33,586 nt of DNA from an uncultured Spartobacteria bacterium (GCA_903929475.1 CAIYUV010000071.1:1-33586); one strand, 5' to 3'. Shown: positions 1 through 8,924, counted from the stretch's first letter. Notes: generated from the letters alone by a model not told the origin. Program-made: numbers and translations.

Positions 1-786
1 CCCAAGATCCAACGCTCCACTGTCCCTCAATACCACATTGTTCCCACTCGTTATCGCCACAGTCCCAAAGTGATTCCCAACGTTGCTCAATGTAATGTTG
101 TTGCCGCTACCGGCTACAATCGTCGCCACTCCGCCAACACTCAGCGCTCCGCTCTGCGTCAATGCTCCTCCCACTGTCACGCCCAACGTCCCGCTCACCG
201 TCGATGCCCCAAGGATCAAAGCGTTGCTGTCGGTCACACTCACATTGTTCCCGCTCGTAATCACTACAGTCGAAAAATCATTCCCAACATCATCCAGTGT
301 CACATCGTTCGCTCCGGCCACCAAGGTCATCACTCCCGTAACGCTCAGCGCTCCGCTCTGCGTAATAGTCTCTGCATTAATAGTGAGACTACCCGTCATG
401 CTTAATGAAGAAATAAACGATATCGCGTCCGTGCCGTCATTGAGTTGAATGTTTAGAGAATTAAAAAATGATTTTTGAACACGGGCGGTGAAGCCATCAA
501 TTTGGGTAGCGTTAGACCCTGCAGTAATCCCGTTAGGATCAGTAAAATAATAGTAGAGCGTTCCGCTGACTGTAATGGCCTCTACACTTACAACATCATC
601 AAGGCCAACATTGTCAGTTACTGATACAGTTGTGCTGCTTCGAGAGACGATTGCAGCAGGCGCAATGCGACTTTCCAGCACTTCGATGCCGCAGTAGCCG
701 GCAACAGGTGACGCCTTGGGCGTATGTTGCTTAAAAAATTGCGCAATCCGGTTCCAGCGTTTGGGATTTAAGAGACGTGAGATCAT
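1..786 (-). CDS. LEPR-XLL-type beta-strand-repeat surface protein, 5' part only
   Basis: The reverse strand is open from an ATG at 786 to the left edge of the window, giving 262 codons with no stop. The gene is cut by the window, so its size and C-terminus are unknown. The N-terminus is basic and is followed by the segment VLESRIAPA at about residues 41-49. This matches the LEPR-XLL signature near the start of very large repeat proteins of Planctomycetes and Verrucomicrobia. From about residue 145 the protein is made of Gly/Ser/Thr/Val-rich beta-strand repeats. The phrase TQSGALSV recurs exactly 68 residues (204 bp) later and SGNNV also recurs. By analogy it is probably an exported or surface protein of parallel beta structure; the cargo route is not known. 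No good ribosome site is seen before the ATG. Confidence is high that it is coding and moderate for the class. Confidence 0.8.
   Translation of the reverse strand, partial: MISRLLNPKRWNRIAQFFKQHTPKASPVAGYCGIEVLESRIAPAAIVSRSSTTVSVTDNVGLDDVVSVEAITVSGTLYYYFTDPNGITAGSNATQIDGFTARVQKSFFNSLNIQLNDGTDAISFISSLSMTGSLTINAETITQSGALSVTGVMTLVAGANDVTLDDVGNDFSTVVITSGNNVSVTDSNALILGASTVSGTLGVTVGGALTQSGALSVGGVATIVAGSGNNITLSNVGNHFGTVAITSGNNVVLRDSGALDLG
140..363 (-). repeat. 204-bp in-gene tandem repeat (68-residue beta-strand unit)
   Basis: The 20-mer beginning ctcagcgctccgctctgcgt occurs at 140-159 and again at 344-363, exactly 204 bp apart. Both copies read TQSGALSV on the reverse strand. The second unit continues to the window edge, so the array probably extends outside. 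Confidence 0.75.
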
Positions 787-1056
787 ATAAGGTGCTTTTT
801 AGTGGTAACAACGAATGGCTGGCAGCGGGATGGGATAAGTAAATTTTCAGACTCAGTGGAAAGAATACAGCAAATTTAGAGATGAGTGATTGTCAAATCG
901 TTATTTGTCCTTAATTTTCTAAAAATTTCCATCGGAATTCCATACTTTCTAGCTTGCGCCAAGCCAATTGCCGGGAAATCCGTGCCGGATAAAAATTGCC
1001 GGGCTTTTTCTTGCAGTCCCTAAGCAAGCGCCGCGCACATGGTTTTTCACGCACGC

Positions 1057-3633
1057 ATGAAACGCTCACACTTCACCCGCCTTCTCTCAATCACGATGCT
1101 CCTCGCTGCATCGCGCTTCGCTTTCGCCGAAACTGCGGTGCAATTGCCGCCGGATTTCAAGGCCGAGCTGCTCTACAACGTTCCTAAAGAGACGCAGGGT
1201 TCTTGGGTGTCCATGACGGTGGATAAAAAGGGACGCCTCATCGTGTGCGACCAATACGGTGGGCTTTACCGCGTGACGGTGCCTGTGATTGGCACCAGCG
1301 AAGGAACGACCGTCGAGCCGCTGAAAACCCCGAACGGCAATAATGGCAAACCGCTCGGCGGCGCGCACGGGCTGCTCTATGCGTTCGATTCGCTTTATTT
1401 GATGAACAACGAAATGGCCGACCCCGGTCTCTGGCGTTTGCGCGACACCGATGGCGACGACCAGTTCGACAAAGCCGAGTATTTGCTGAAAGTGGACGGC
1501 CACGGCGAACACGGGCCCCACGGCATCGCGCTCGGGCCGGATGGAAAATCCATCTATTTTGCCTCCGGAAATCACACCAAGCAGCCGGAACACGTCGAAT
1601 ATGCAAACCCCGTGGCCTTCGGCGAAGACCACCTCATCACTCGCTTGTGGGACGCCAACGGCCACGCGAAAGGCATCCTCGCTCCCGGCGGCCACATCAT
1701 CAAAACCGACCCCGACGCCAAACGCGTTGAACTTTTCTGCGGCGGCTTCCGCAACCAATACGACATTGCCTTTGACGCCAACGGCGAGCTTTTCACCTAC
1801 GATTCCGACATGGAGTGGGACATGGGCACACCGTGGTATATGCCCACGCGTATCAACCACTGCGTGAGCGGCGGAGACTACGGCTGGCGCTCCGGCGCGG
1901 GCCGCTGGCCGGCGTATTACGCGGACTCGCTGCCCGCCTCCGTGAACATCGGACCGGGTTGCCCGACTGGCACTATTTTCGGCACCGGCGCGAAATTTCC
2001 TGCCAAATACCAGCGCGCGTTTTTCGCGTGTGACTGGACCTACGGCACGCTTTGGGCAATCCACCTCACCGCGGACGGCGCGAGCTTCCGCGCGGAAAAA
2101 GAGGATTTCTTCGGCGGAAAACCGCTGCCACTCACCGACGTGGTCATCAACCCGAAGGACGGCGCGATGTATGCAACCATCGGTGGTCGAAAATCGCAGT
2201 CCGCGCTCTATCGCGTCACCTACACCGGCAAGGAAAGCACCGCGCCCGTCGCCGCGCTACCGCCCACGCCCGAGGCAAAAACCCGTCACGAATTGGAAGC
2301 ACTGCAAGCACAGGGCATCGGCCCCGAGGCAATCGCTAAAGCATGGCCGCATCTCTCCAGTAAAGACCGCTTCATCCGCTTCGCCGCGCGCATCGCGCTC
2401 GAACACCAGCCCGCAGCACAATGGGCCGACAAAGCGCTCACCGAAAAAGATCCACAAGCCTCCATCGAGGCGCTCATCGCCCTCGCCCGCGTCGGCGACA
2501 AGACACTCCAGCCAAAAATCCTCGAAGCCCTCGGAAAACTCGACTTCGTCAAACAGCCCGCCGAACTCCACCTGCCGCTGCTCCGCGCATGGGAACTTGC
2601 TTTCACCCGCATGGGCAAGCCCACCCCCGAAATCTGCACTCCAATCGCTGCAAAATTCGACGCCATTTTTCCGCAGGCCGATCCTTTCGCAAATCGCGAA
2701 CTGGTGAATCTCCTCGTTTATCTCGGCTCGCCCACAGTCGTCGCTAAAACCGTCCCCTTGCTCGACACCGCCAACGACGGCGACATCACCGTGGACAACG
2801 CCGCCGTCATCGCCCGCAACGACAGCTACGGCAGAGCCGTCAACGGAATGCAAAACAGCCGCCCGAACCGACAGGCCATCACCTACGTTTACGCTCTGCG
2901 CGAAGCCAAAGCCGGCTGGACCCCCGCGCTCAGCAAAGCCTACTTCGGTTGGTTCGCACGCACACGCGAATGGCGCGGCGGCAACAGCTTCTCCAAGTTC
3001 CTCGACAACATCCGCAACGAAGCCCTCAACAACACCGTCACCGACGCCACCGAACGCAGCGCCCTCAACACCCTCTCCCGCCAGGCTCCGCCCGCGCCGC
3101 CTGCAAATGTGGTCGCCCCAAAAGGCCCCGGCAAAGCCTACACCGTGGACAACATAGCCACACTCACCAAGGACGGCCTGCATGGTCGCAATTTCGAGCA
3201 AGGCAAAGCCATGTTCACCTCCACGCTCTGCATCAAATGCCACCACATGGCGGGCGAAGGCGGCAACATCGGCCCCGATCTCACCGGCGCGGGCAGCCGA
3301 TACAATATCCGCGACCTTGCGGAAAACATCATCGAGCCAAGCAAAGTCATCAGCGATCAATACGGCAGCGAGCAGCTCGAAATGAAGGATGGCAGCCTCA
3401 TCATCGGCCGCGTCGTCGTGGAGGAAAACGGCAAGCTCTTTGTCATGTGCAGCCCGCTCTCGCCCGACGACCTCACCACCGTCACCGCCGCCGACATCAA
3501 GAGCCGCAAAGTCTGGAACATCTCGATGATGCCGCCCGGACTCATCAATTCACTCAACGAAGAAGAACTCAAAGACCTCCTCGCCTACCTCCTCAGCGGC
3601 GGAAACGAAAAAGACAAAGCCTTCGCGAAATAG
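1057..3633 (+). CDS. PVC-type heme-binding dehydrogenase-like protein (beta-propeller + CxxCH domain)
   Basis: This is an exported protein of 858 residues. I chose the ATG at 1057 over the in-frame ATG at 1039 because it begins a clean signal peptide (MKRSH..., cleavage near AFA-ET). Roughly residues 30-390 form a glucose/sorbosone-dehydrogenase-like beta-propeller, with calcium-loop-like acidic segments such as DTDGDDQFD and GPHGIALGPDG. A helical, HEAT-like middle follows. The C-terminal 140 residues are the Planctomycetes/Verrucomicrobia heme-binding domain, with C725-I-K-C728-H729 and a downstream MMPPGL that can supply the axial Met. The family is assumed to perform periplasmic oxidation of sugars or other substrates with electrons passing to heme c; the actual substrate cannot be read from sequence. 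The gene stands alone and converges on ilvH 40 bp away. Confidence 0.88.
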   Translation: MKRSHFTRLLSITMLLAASRFAFAETAVQLPPDFKAELLYNVPKETQGSWVSMTVDKKGRLIVCDQYGGLYRVTVPVIGTSEGTTVEPLKTPNGNNGKPLGGAHGLLYAFDSLYLMNNEMADPGLWRLRDTDGDDQFDKAEYLLKVDGHGEHGPHGIALGPDGKSIYFASGNHTKQPEHVEYANPVAFGEDHLITRLWDANGHAKGILAPGGHIIKTDPDAKRVELFCGGFRNQYDIAFDANGELFTYDSDMEWDMGTPWYMPTRINHCVSGGDYGWRSGAGRWPAYYADSLPASVNIGPGCPTGTIFGTGAKFPAKYQRAFFACDWTYGTLWAIHLTADGASFRAEKEDFFGGKPLPLTDVVINPKDGAMYATIGGRKSQSALYRVTYTGKESTAPVAALPPTPEAKTRHELEALQAQGIGPEAIAKAWPHLSSKDRFIRFAARIALEHQPAAQWADKALTEKDPQASIEALIALARVGDKTLQPKILEALGKLDFVKQPAELHLPLLRAWELAFTRMGKPTPEICTPIAAKFDAIFPQADPFANRELVNLLVYLGSPTVVAKTVPLLDTANDGDITVDNAAVIARNDSYGRAVNGMQNSRPNRQAITYVYALREAKAGWTPALSKAYFGWFARTREWRGGNSFSKFLDNIRNEALNNTVTDATERSALNTLSRQAPPAPPANVVAPKGPGKAYTVDNIATLTKDGLHGRNFEQGKAMFTSTLCIKCHHMAGEGGNIGPDLTGAGSRYNIRDLAENIIEPSKVISDQYGSEQLEMKDGSLIIGRVVVEENGKLFVMCSPLSPDDLTTVTAADIKSRKVWNISMMPPGLINSLNEEELKDLLAYLLSGGNEKDKAFAK

Positions 3634-3673
3634 CGTCTGCTCGCAGCGAACCCTGCACTCGCACTGCGAAAAT

Positions 3674-4153
3674 TTAGTCCCCTTTTCGCGGGAGCGCGAC
3701 CTTGCCGGTGCGCGTCAGTGCGGCGATGCCGAAAGGCTCCATCAGCGCGATGAACTTCGTGATCTTGCTCTCGTTGCCCGTCACCTCGATGGCAAAATTT
3801 TTCGCCTGCACGTCCACAATCTTCGCGCGGAAAATATCGCAGATTTGCATAATCTCCGCGCGCGTCTCGCGACTGATGTTCACGCGCATCAACACTAGTT
3901 CGCGATCCACATATTCGCCGTCGCGGAAATCCTGCACGTGAATCACATCAATGAGTTTCGCGAGCAGCTTGGAGACTTGCTCCAAAACGCGGTCGTCGCC
4001 ACGCACCACGATGGTCATGCGTGAAGTCGCGGGATCGAGCGTCGGCCCCACGTTGAGCGAATCAATGTTGAACCCGCGTCCGCTGAACATCCCGGCGATG
4101 CGGGTGAGCACGCCGAATTTGTTTTCGACTAAAACCGACAATGTATGGCGCAT
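3674..4153 (-). CDS. ilvH: Acetolactate synthase small (regulatory) subunit
   Basis: This is a 159-residue protein, the usual IlvH/IlvN length. The frame is open further upstream to 4405, but that extension has no family similarity. MRHTLSVLVENKFGVLTRIA at 4153 is the classic start. An N-terminal ACT domain (about residues 3-77) carries the GRGFNIDSL segment, where valine binds in characterised homologues. The C-terminal domain includes ELVLMRV and a NFAIEVTG segment. It binds the catalytic subunit IlvB and confers branched-chain amino acid feedback inhibition. The partner ilvB is at 8925-10784 on the opposite strand, so the two are not co-transcribed here. No attenuator or leader peptide was recognised. 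Confidence 0.93.
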   Translation of the reverse strand: MRHTLSVLVENKFGVLTRIAGMFSGRGFNIDSLNVGPTLDPATSRMTIVVRGDDRVLEQVSKLLAKLIDVIHVQDFRDGEYVDRELVLMRVNISRETRAEIMQICDIFRAKIVDVQAKNFAIEVTGNESKITKFIALMEPFGIAALTRTGKVALPRKGD

Positions 4154-4244
4154 ATTCAAAGGGCGCGGAAGTTGGCGGGCCGCCCGCGCACCGTCAAATG
4201 CAAATCTCCTCCCCGCCATTTCGCGAGAACACGCACTTACAGCG

Positions 4245-7220
4245 TTAAGGCAGTTGCGGCGTGACGGCGCGATAGAACCTCTGCGTCGGTGCACCAGCGT
4301 CCACGATGTCAACGGCCTGCGAATTTGCGGTCGCTGGCACGTCACTGAGCTTCGTCCAGTTCGCATCCGTGAGTGCGTCTTTGTATTGCACGGTGTAGCC
4401 GACATTCGGTTGAGCGGTGAATGTGATATGAACCTGACCGGCTATGACGTTCGCCTTCAGCGCAAACACACTCTGCGCGTTGGTGGGCACGGTGCCCGCG
4501 AGAAATTCGCTCTGGTTGTCCTGCCCGTCGCCATCGGGATCGTCGGTGGGCAAACCGATGCCGGGCGTGTTCGCATTCGCGCCGAAATTTGTGAAGCGCC
4601 ACGCATTGAGTGGCGTCTGGGTGATCGTCACGGTGTTCACCGTCGTCGCGCCGAGCGAGCCGTAGAGCGGATTGGAAAGCGTAACGCCGAGCGTCTTGCT
4701 CGCTGCGACCACCGGGTTGTTCAACAGCGGCACCGTGATTGTTTTCGGCGCGGTGTCACCGTCGGCCCAAGTGAGCGTGCCGTTTGTCGTGGTGTAATCG
4801 GTGCCCGCGAGCGCGGTGCCGTTTGCCGTCGTGAAATCCACGTTCACAGGCCCGGTGCTGCCGCCACTGCGCGTCACGCTGAGCGTCGCAGTGCCCGAAT
4901 TTTTTAACACCGACGACGCGGGCGCGGCATGCTGCACGGAGCCGGGCGGATTGTTGCCTTTCCAAAATTGCAGCAGCGCGCGAAGCGCGAGCGGCTTGTT
5001 CGTCGGCGCGCCGGAATTGCCCGCCTGATCCTGCGTGTTCACACCATGGCACACTGCACACGTTCGCACTTCGCCAGGTGCGAAAGTCACCCAATAGCGT
5101 TCCTTCACCTGGCTCTTCGTGCCTGCGCCGTCGAGCAGGTGCCATGTGAGCGCGCGTCCTGCGGGCAGCATCGCGGCCCACGAACCGTCGCTTGCAAGTT
5201 GCACAGCACCACTGGGCGCGCCGCTCACCGCCGGCATTTCGCTGAGTGTGTCGTGCAACGGCACAGGCATGTTCCGGCGCCCCGGCTGCGGCGACGCATT
5301 TGCATTCGCACTCAGTGTGAAGCCGCGGATTGCATCCGCCTGCATGATTTGCAGCCATCCGATGTCGTAGATTTTTCCAGCTGCACCGAGCGTCTGCGTG
5401 GTCGAGGTCGCGACCTTGAGGTTGAACGGCTGCTGCTTGTCCGCCGCGTCGCGCCGCGTGGAGTTGCGATTCACGGCGACGGCAAGGTTGTGCGTGCGCA
5501 GGTAATTTTGAAACGTCGGCGCGTGGACACCCTCCTCGTCGAACACGGTCTGCTCGACACTTGCGATGCTGGTCGTGAGCTGCGCGGGCTTGAAAGGAGC
5601 GGTGACTTCCACGGGATCGAGTTCCCACAGCGGCGCGCTGGAGTATGTGATGAGCGTGCCGTTCGCATAGTAGCTGAGGCTCACGTTCGGTTCGGTCGTG
5701 AGCGTGACGCTATTGTCCGGCGCCATGTTAGGAGCCGTGCCGGTGAGCATTTTGAGTTTGAAATCGTAGCGCGAAAGCGGGTGCTGCGCGTCGGCACCGT
5801 TGTTCGAGTCGTATTGCTTCACGGCGGCGTGGACGGCGAGCAGGTTGCCATCGCTGAGCGGCAGCGGATTTCGGAAAACATCCACGGGATTCGTGAGCGG
5901 CGTCTGGCCCAGCGCGGGGTTCGGCACATTCACATTTGGCGTCACGAGAGCGATAGCCATCGAGCCGGGGTTCGTCGTCGTCGCACCGTTGAACCGCACG
6001 AGCGTCCCTGCCGAGTGCAGGCCGAGTTCCTGCGTGTTCACGCCGTAAAAAATTCCCGGCGATGTCGGCGACTCGATGAGGTGCATCGTCGAGAGGACGA
6101 CGGGGTTCGTAAAGGTCGGATTAATGAGATTCGTATCGTCCGTGAAACTTTTCTTCAAACTCGATCCGCCGAACTCATGCCGCCCGACGTGGTTGATGAT
6201 TTCATGGCTCGCCCCGTCCTCGCGACATTCCCACGGGAAGAACTGATTGATCGAATTCCCCTGCACATTCACGAGTGCATTCAGCGCCGTGATGTCGAAA
6301 TTTCTCGGCTCCGGAATCGTGTTGAACGTCGCGTAGTTCGCCGCCGTGCCGTGCGTGAAACTTGCGCCCGCCGTCTCGTCCGCGAAGGTGCCGTCGCCAT
6401 TGAACATCTGCGTCCAGTTTTCGCCGATGGCCGTATTCGGCGCACGATCGTAGGTCGCGCTTACGTCGCGCGAAAGATGATCCCATTGCACAAAAAGCAC
6501 GCGGCCCGCGCTGTCGAGGAACGGCGAGAACGCACCCGACGGCGCGTGGATGATCTGCTTGATCTGGTTGCTGTTCGCGCGGTCGAGACGCCACAGGCCC
6601 GAGTTCGTGGGCACATTCATATACTCGTCGAGCTGCGGATAAAGGTGCGACTGCAAGCCGTGCGGCGCGTCGGAGACAAAGATGATGCGATCCTGCGTGT
6701 CGTAGCACGCGGCGAGGTTGTTGTAGTTCGCGAGCTGCCCGGCGACCGCCGCGATCACCGGCGTCTGCCCCTGCGCGAAGTTCGTGATTTCGTAGAGCTG
6801 CCAGTGGAAAACCGTCGTATCCGTCGCGCTCGTCGGCGCGCCCACCACCATCGAGAAAATCGCCTTCGTCCCGCTCCAGTGCATCGTCGGGTGATGCACC
6901 GAAATGCTGTTCGCGCCCTGAAAGCCTGTCGCATTTCCATTCGCATCCACCGCACCGCCGAAGCCCGCTGCTGCCGTGAGATTCCTGCGCGAACCATCCG
7001 CATAGCGAATCCACAGCGCCCCGCCGCGCCCCGCGTGCGCCGGGTCCGCCAGCGGACTCTGCATCGTGGTGGTGATGTTCATCTTCGTCTGCGTGATGTC
7101 ATGCGTGAGCACCTCGTCCGGGATCGGCATCTGCGTGACGTAAAGGATCGGCTTGCTCGGAGTCGCAGCGCGAAGCGGGAACACGATGGCGAGGAAAAAG
7201 GCAACGATCCGCATTTTCAT
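4245..7220 (-). CDS. HzsA-related exported c-heme protein with Calx-beta domain
   Basis: This protein has 991 residues from the ATG at 7220, which begins a signal peptide (MKMRIVAFFLAIVFPLRA). An in-frame ATG at 7289 would add 23 basic residues and seems unlikely. The first 700 residues resemble the middle region of hydrazine synthase alpha subunit (HzsA) relatives: ILYVTQMPIPDE near the N-terminus, HPTMHWSGTKAIFSMV, and many beta-propeller-like strands. One heme motif, C721-A-V-C-H725, follows. Then come a Calx-beta domain (about 765-865, with GTALAGTDYTTTNGTLTWADG), a Ca-binding thrombospondin-type DPDGDGQDNQSE segment near 890, and a C-terminal beta domain. Hydrazine synthesis itself is not implied; such relatives are widespread in Verrucomicrobia and are uncharacterised. 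It lies divergently from the ROK kinase gene. Confidence 0.78.
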   Translation of the reverse strand: MKMRIVAFFLAIVFPLRAATPSKPILYVTQMPIPDEVLTHDITQTKMNITTTMQSPLADPAHAGRGGALWIRYADGSRRNLTAAAGFGGAVDANGNATGFQGANSISVHHPTMHWSGTKAIFSMVVGAPTSATDTTVFHWQLYEITNFAQGQTPVIAAVAGQLANYNNLAACYDTQDRIIFVSDAPHGLQSHLYPQLDEYMNVPTNSGLWRLDRANSNQIKQIIHAPSGAFSPFLDSAGRVLFVQWDHLSRDVSATYDRAPNTAIGENWTQMFNGDGTFADETAGASFTHGTAANYATFNTIPEPRNFDITALNALVNVQGNSINQFFPWECREDGASHEIINHVGRHEFGGSSLKKSFTDDTNLINPTFTNPVVLSTMHLIESPTSPGIFYGVNTQELGLHSAGTLVRFNGATTTNPGSMAIALVTPNVNVPNPALGQTPLTNPVDVFRNPLPLSDGNLLAVHAAVKQYDSNNGADAQHPLSRYDFKLKMLTGTAPNMAPDNSVTLTTEPNVSLSYYANGTLITYSSAPLWELDPVEVTAPFKPAQLTTSIASVEQTVFDEEGVHAPTFQNYLRTHNLAVAVNRNSTRRDAADKQQPFNLKVATSTTQTLGAAGKIYDIGWLQIMQADAIRGFTLSANANASPQPGRRNMPVPLHDTLSEMPAVSGAPSGAVQLASDGSWAAMLPAGRALTWHLLDGAGTKSQVKERYWVTFAPGEVRTCAVCHGVNTQDQAGNSGAPTNKPLALRALLQFWKGNNPPGSVQHAAPASSVLKNSGTATLSVTRSGGSTGPVNVDFTTANGTALAGTDYTTTNGTLTWADGDTAPKTITVPLLNNPVVAASKTLGVTLSNPLYGSLGATTVNTVTITQTPLNAWRFTNFGANANTPGIGLPTDDPDGDGQDNQSEFLAGTVPTNAQSVFALKANVIAGQVHITFTAQPNVGYTVQYKDALTDANWTKLSDVPATANSQAVDIVDAGAPTQRFYRAVTPQLP

Positions 7221-7353
7221 ATGTTTGGGTGGATAATCGGAGCGTTTTCTACGCCAGAAATCCCATCGCCGCAACTTGCTTGAAAACATCTCGCATCACC
7301 CGCAGCGCAGAAACGCCTCGCTTCCCGCAGCAGACAGGTATCCCATCGCACCC

Positions 7354-8112
7354 ATGAACACACCTTCCAAAAAAACCGCCGCACCCGGCCCCGTCACCCT
7401 CGCCATAGACATCGGCGGCACCGGCCTCAAAGCCTCCCTCCTCGACGCCAAAGGAAAAATGATCACCGAGCGCCTCCGCATCCCCACCCCGCCCAAGTGC
7501 GGCCCTGCGAAAATGGTCGCCACCCTCGCAAAACTCACCGCCCCACTCACCGGCTACGACCGCGTCTCCGTCGGCTTCCCCGGCCTCGTCCGCCGCGGCA
7601 AAATCCTCACCGCCCACAACCTCGGCCAGCGCGCATGGTTCGGCTTTGATCTCGACCTCGCCCTCACCCGCAAACTCCGCAAACCCGTCCGCATCCTCAA
7701 CGACGCCGACATCCAGGGCCTCGGCGCCATCTCCGGCAGGGGCGTCGAAATGGTCATCACCCTCGGCACCGGCTTCGGCTCCAGCCTCGCCGAAGACGGA
7801 CGCCTCTCCGCCCACCTCGAACTCTCCCACCACCCCTTCCGCAAAGGCCAGACCTACGAAGAACAACTCGGCAACGCCGCCCTCGAAGAAGTTGGCAAAC
7901 GCCGCTGGAACCGCCGCGTCCAAAAAGCCATCGAAACCCTCCGCATCCTCACCAACTTCACCCGCCTCTACATCGGCGGCGGCAACGCCCGCTGCATCCA
8001 ATTCCAACTCCCCGCCGACGTCCAACTCGTCTCCAACGAACTCGGAATGCGCGGCGGCATCTGGCTCTGGAAAGAACGCAGCCCCGGCAGCACCGACATC
8101 TTCCGCAGATAA
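7354..8112 (+). CDS. ROK-family kinase, polyphosphate glucokinase-like
   Basis: This protein has 252 residues. The ATG at 7354 is chosen because the frame upstream (to 7276) has no family character. The phosphate-binding motif is D19-I-G-G-T-G-L-K. The catalytic-base region is LNDAD (N116/D117), and LGTGFGSSL matches the second phosphate loop. LELSHHP corresponds to the LELGHHP element of polyphosphate glucokinases. The cysteine zinc site typical of other ROK sugar kinases and repressors is absent, as in PpgK. The likely reaction is phosphorylation of glucose with polyphosphate (or ATP) as donor. The phosphate donor cannot be decided from sequence. The gene is monocistronic and is followed by a long non-coding stretch. 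Confidence 0.82.
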   Translation: MNTPSKKTAAPGPVTLAIDIGGTGLKASLLDAKGKMITERLRIPTPPKCGPAKMVATLAKLTAPLTGYDRVSVGFPGLVRRGKILTAHNLGQRAWFGFDLDLALTRKLRKPVRILNDADIQGLGAISGRGVEMVITLGTGFGSSLAEDGRLSAHLELSHHPFRKGQTYEEQLGNAALEEVGKRRWNRRVQKAIETLRILTNFTRLYIGGGNARCIQFQLPADVQLVSNELGMRGGIWLWKERSPGSTDIFRR

Positions 8113-8176
8113 AGCCCGGCGCTCCGCTAATAGTCAGACGGTCCCTACTTCCCGCGCGGAGGAAAAAGAGAGTAGA

Positions 8177-8512
8177 GCATTCGGCGCTTGGTTGGGGATG
8201 AAAAAGAACGGTTCCGGCGTGTTCCGCAGGTGTTTTTGGGAGCAAAAAATGGGTGCCGGAGAGTTCGTTTGTTATTTTTGGTGGCTAAAAATGAGCACCG
8301 GAGCCTTCGGTGGTCATTTTTCGCCTCAAAAAACCAGTGCCGGAGGCTTCGGCTGTTATTTTTCGGAGCAAAAAATGAGTTCCGAAGGCTTCGGCAGCCC
8401 TTTTTGGGAGCAAAAAAAAGCCACCGAAGGCTTCGTTGGTCATTTTTGGTGGCTAAAAAAGAGCACCGGAGGCTCCGGCAGTCATTTTTGGGAGCCAAAA
8501 AGGGCCTCCGAA
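8177..8512. repeat. Eight tandem 42-bp units, each with two small palindromes
   Basis: There are eight back-to-back units of exactly 42 bp, starting at 8177, 8219, 8261, 8303, 8345, 8387, 8429 and 8471, with a decayed ninth after 8513. Each unit has a GC-rich quasi-palindrome at the junction (type CCGGAGGCTTCGG) and an AT-rich quasi-palindrome in the middle (CATTTTT, four to eight spacer bases, AAAAATG). The units have diverged by point changes but show no length change. Because the unit is almost self-complementary, both strands give similar peptides of the RSLRxSFFAxKN type, so translation is weak evidence for coding. It is not a CRISPR: there are no unique spacers. Confidence 0.9.
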
Positions 8513-8654
8513 CACTTCCTAACGAAACAAAATGAACCAATAACACCTAGGAAAACGCTGAAATGGAAATAGTGCCAGAGAGATATCCACCCCATCGTGC
8601 AGAGACGGCAACGCAGGCGCGATAAGCCCTAGAGCGTCTCCATTCCAGCCTATC

Positions 8655-8783
8655 TAAGGAAACGCAGATTTAATCAGGTCTTGGTTTTTGAACCGCTAAT
8701 CCGCGCTGATTAGCGGCTCAAGAGCACCCCTTCGATTTATTCAGCGGTTCCCTAATCTCGGCCTGTCCCTCCGGGACATATTG
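8655..8783. repeat. Mosaic of short inverted repeats (MITE-like remnant)
   Basis: The motif GGAAACGCAGATTTAA at 8658 faces a degenerate inverted copy (TTCAGCGGTTCC region, about 8738-8751). Between them is a perfect hairpin, CCGCTAATC (8693-8701) and GATTAGCGG (8708-8716). Directly after comes CTGTCCCTCCGGGAC (about 8764-8778), a 5-bp stem with a 3-base loop. The first motif recurs as GGAAACGCTGATTTAA after the SulP gene near 33437, and the last motif recurs next to xerD near 22096. This suggests dispersed non-coding repeats; no transposase is associated. Confidence 0.5.
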
Positions 8784-8924
8784 CCCACATCGCTGCAACG
8801 GCTGCCCACGGCACCGCAAACACTCAAGCCGTGCAAGCGTCGGGACGACACGTCACTTTAGCGAAAGCCGTGCTTGTCGGCGGGGGATGTGTCCGCTAGG
8901 TTGCGCGGCCTTTTCCACAAGTCT

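Larger units (their letters stand above)
8113..8924. other. 812-bp intergenic region without a convincing gene
   Basis: No supported gene lies between the ROK kinase and ilvB. The stretch holds the 42-bp tandem array at 8177-8512, a perfect 9-bp-stem hairpin at 8693-8716, and a mosaic of short dispersed inverted repeats at 8655-8783. The promoter of ilvB should lie toward the right end, but no clear -35/-10 pair is visible. Open frames across the array exist on both strands only because the unit length is divisible by three. Confidence 0.7.

Noticed and set aside
1087-2064. Long reverse-strand open frame of 325 codons
   Set aside because: It lies opposite the clear heme-protein gene, is compositionally a shadow of it and has no family motifs.
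4929-7283. Plus-strand open frame of 784 codons
   Set aside because: It is Arg/His-rich and opposite the HzsA-related gene, typical of an antisense frame in GC-rich DNA.
8177-8512. CRISPR array
   Set aside because: The units abut without unique spacers and no cas genes are near.
8145-8546. Open frames on both strands across the 42-bp array (RSLRxSFF-type repeat peptides)
   Set aside because: A unit length divisible by three and near self-complementarity explain the openness; there is no start context or domain. Kept as a finding but not called as a gene.
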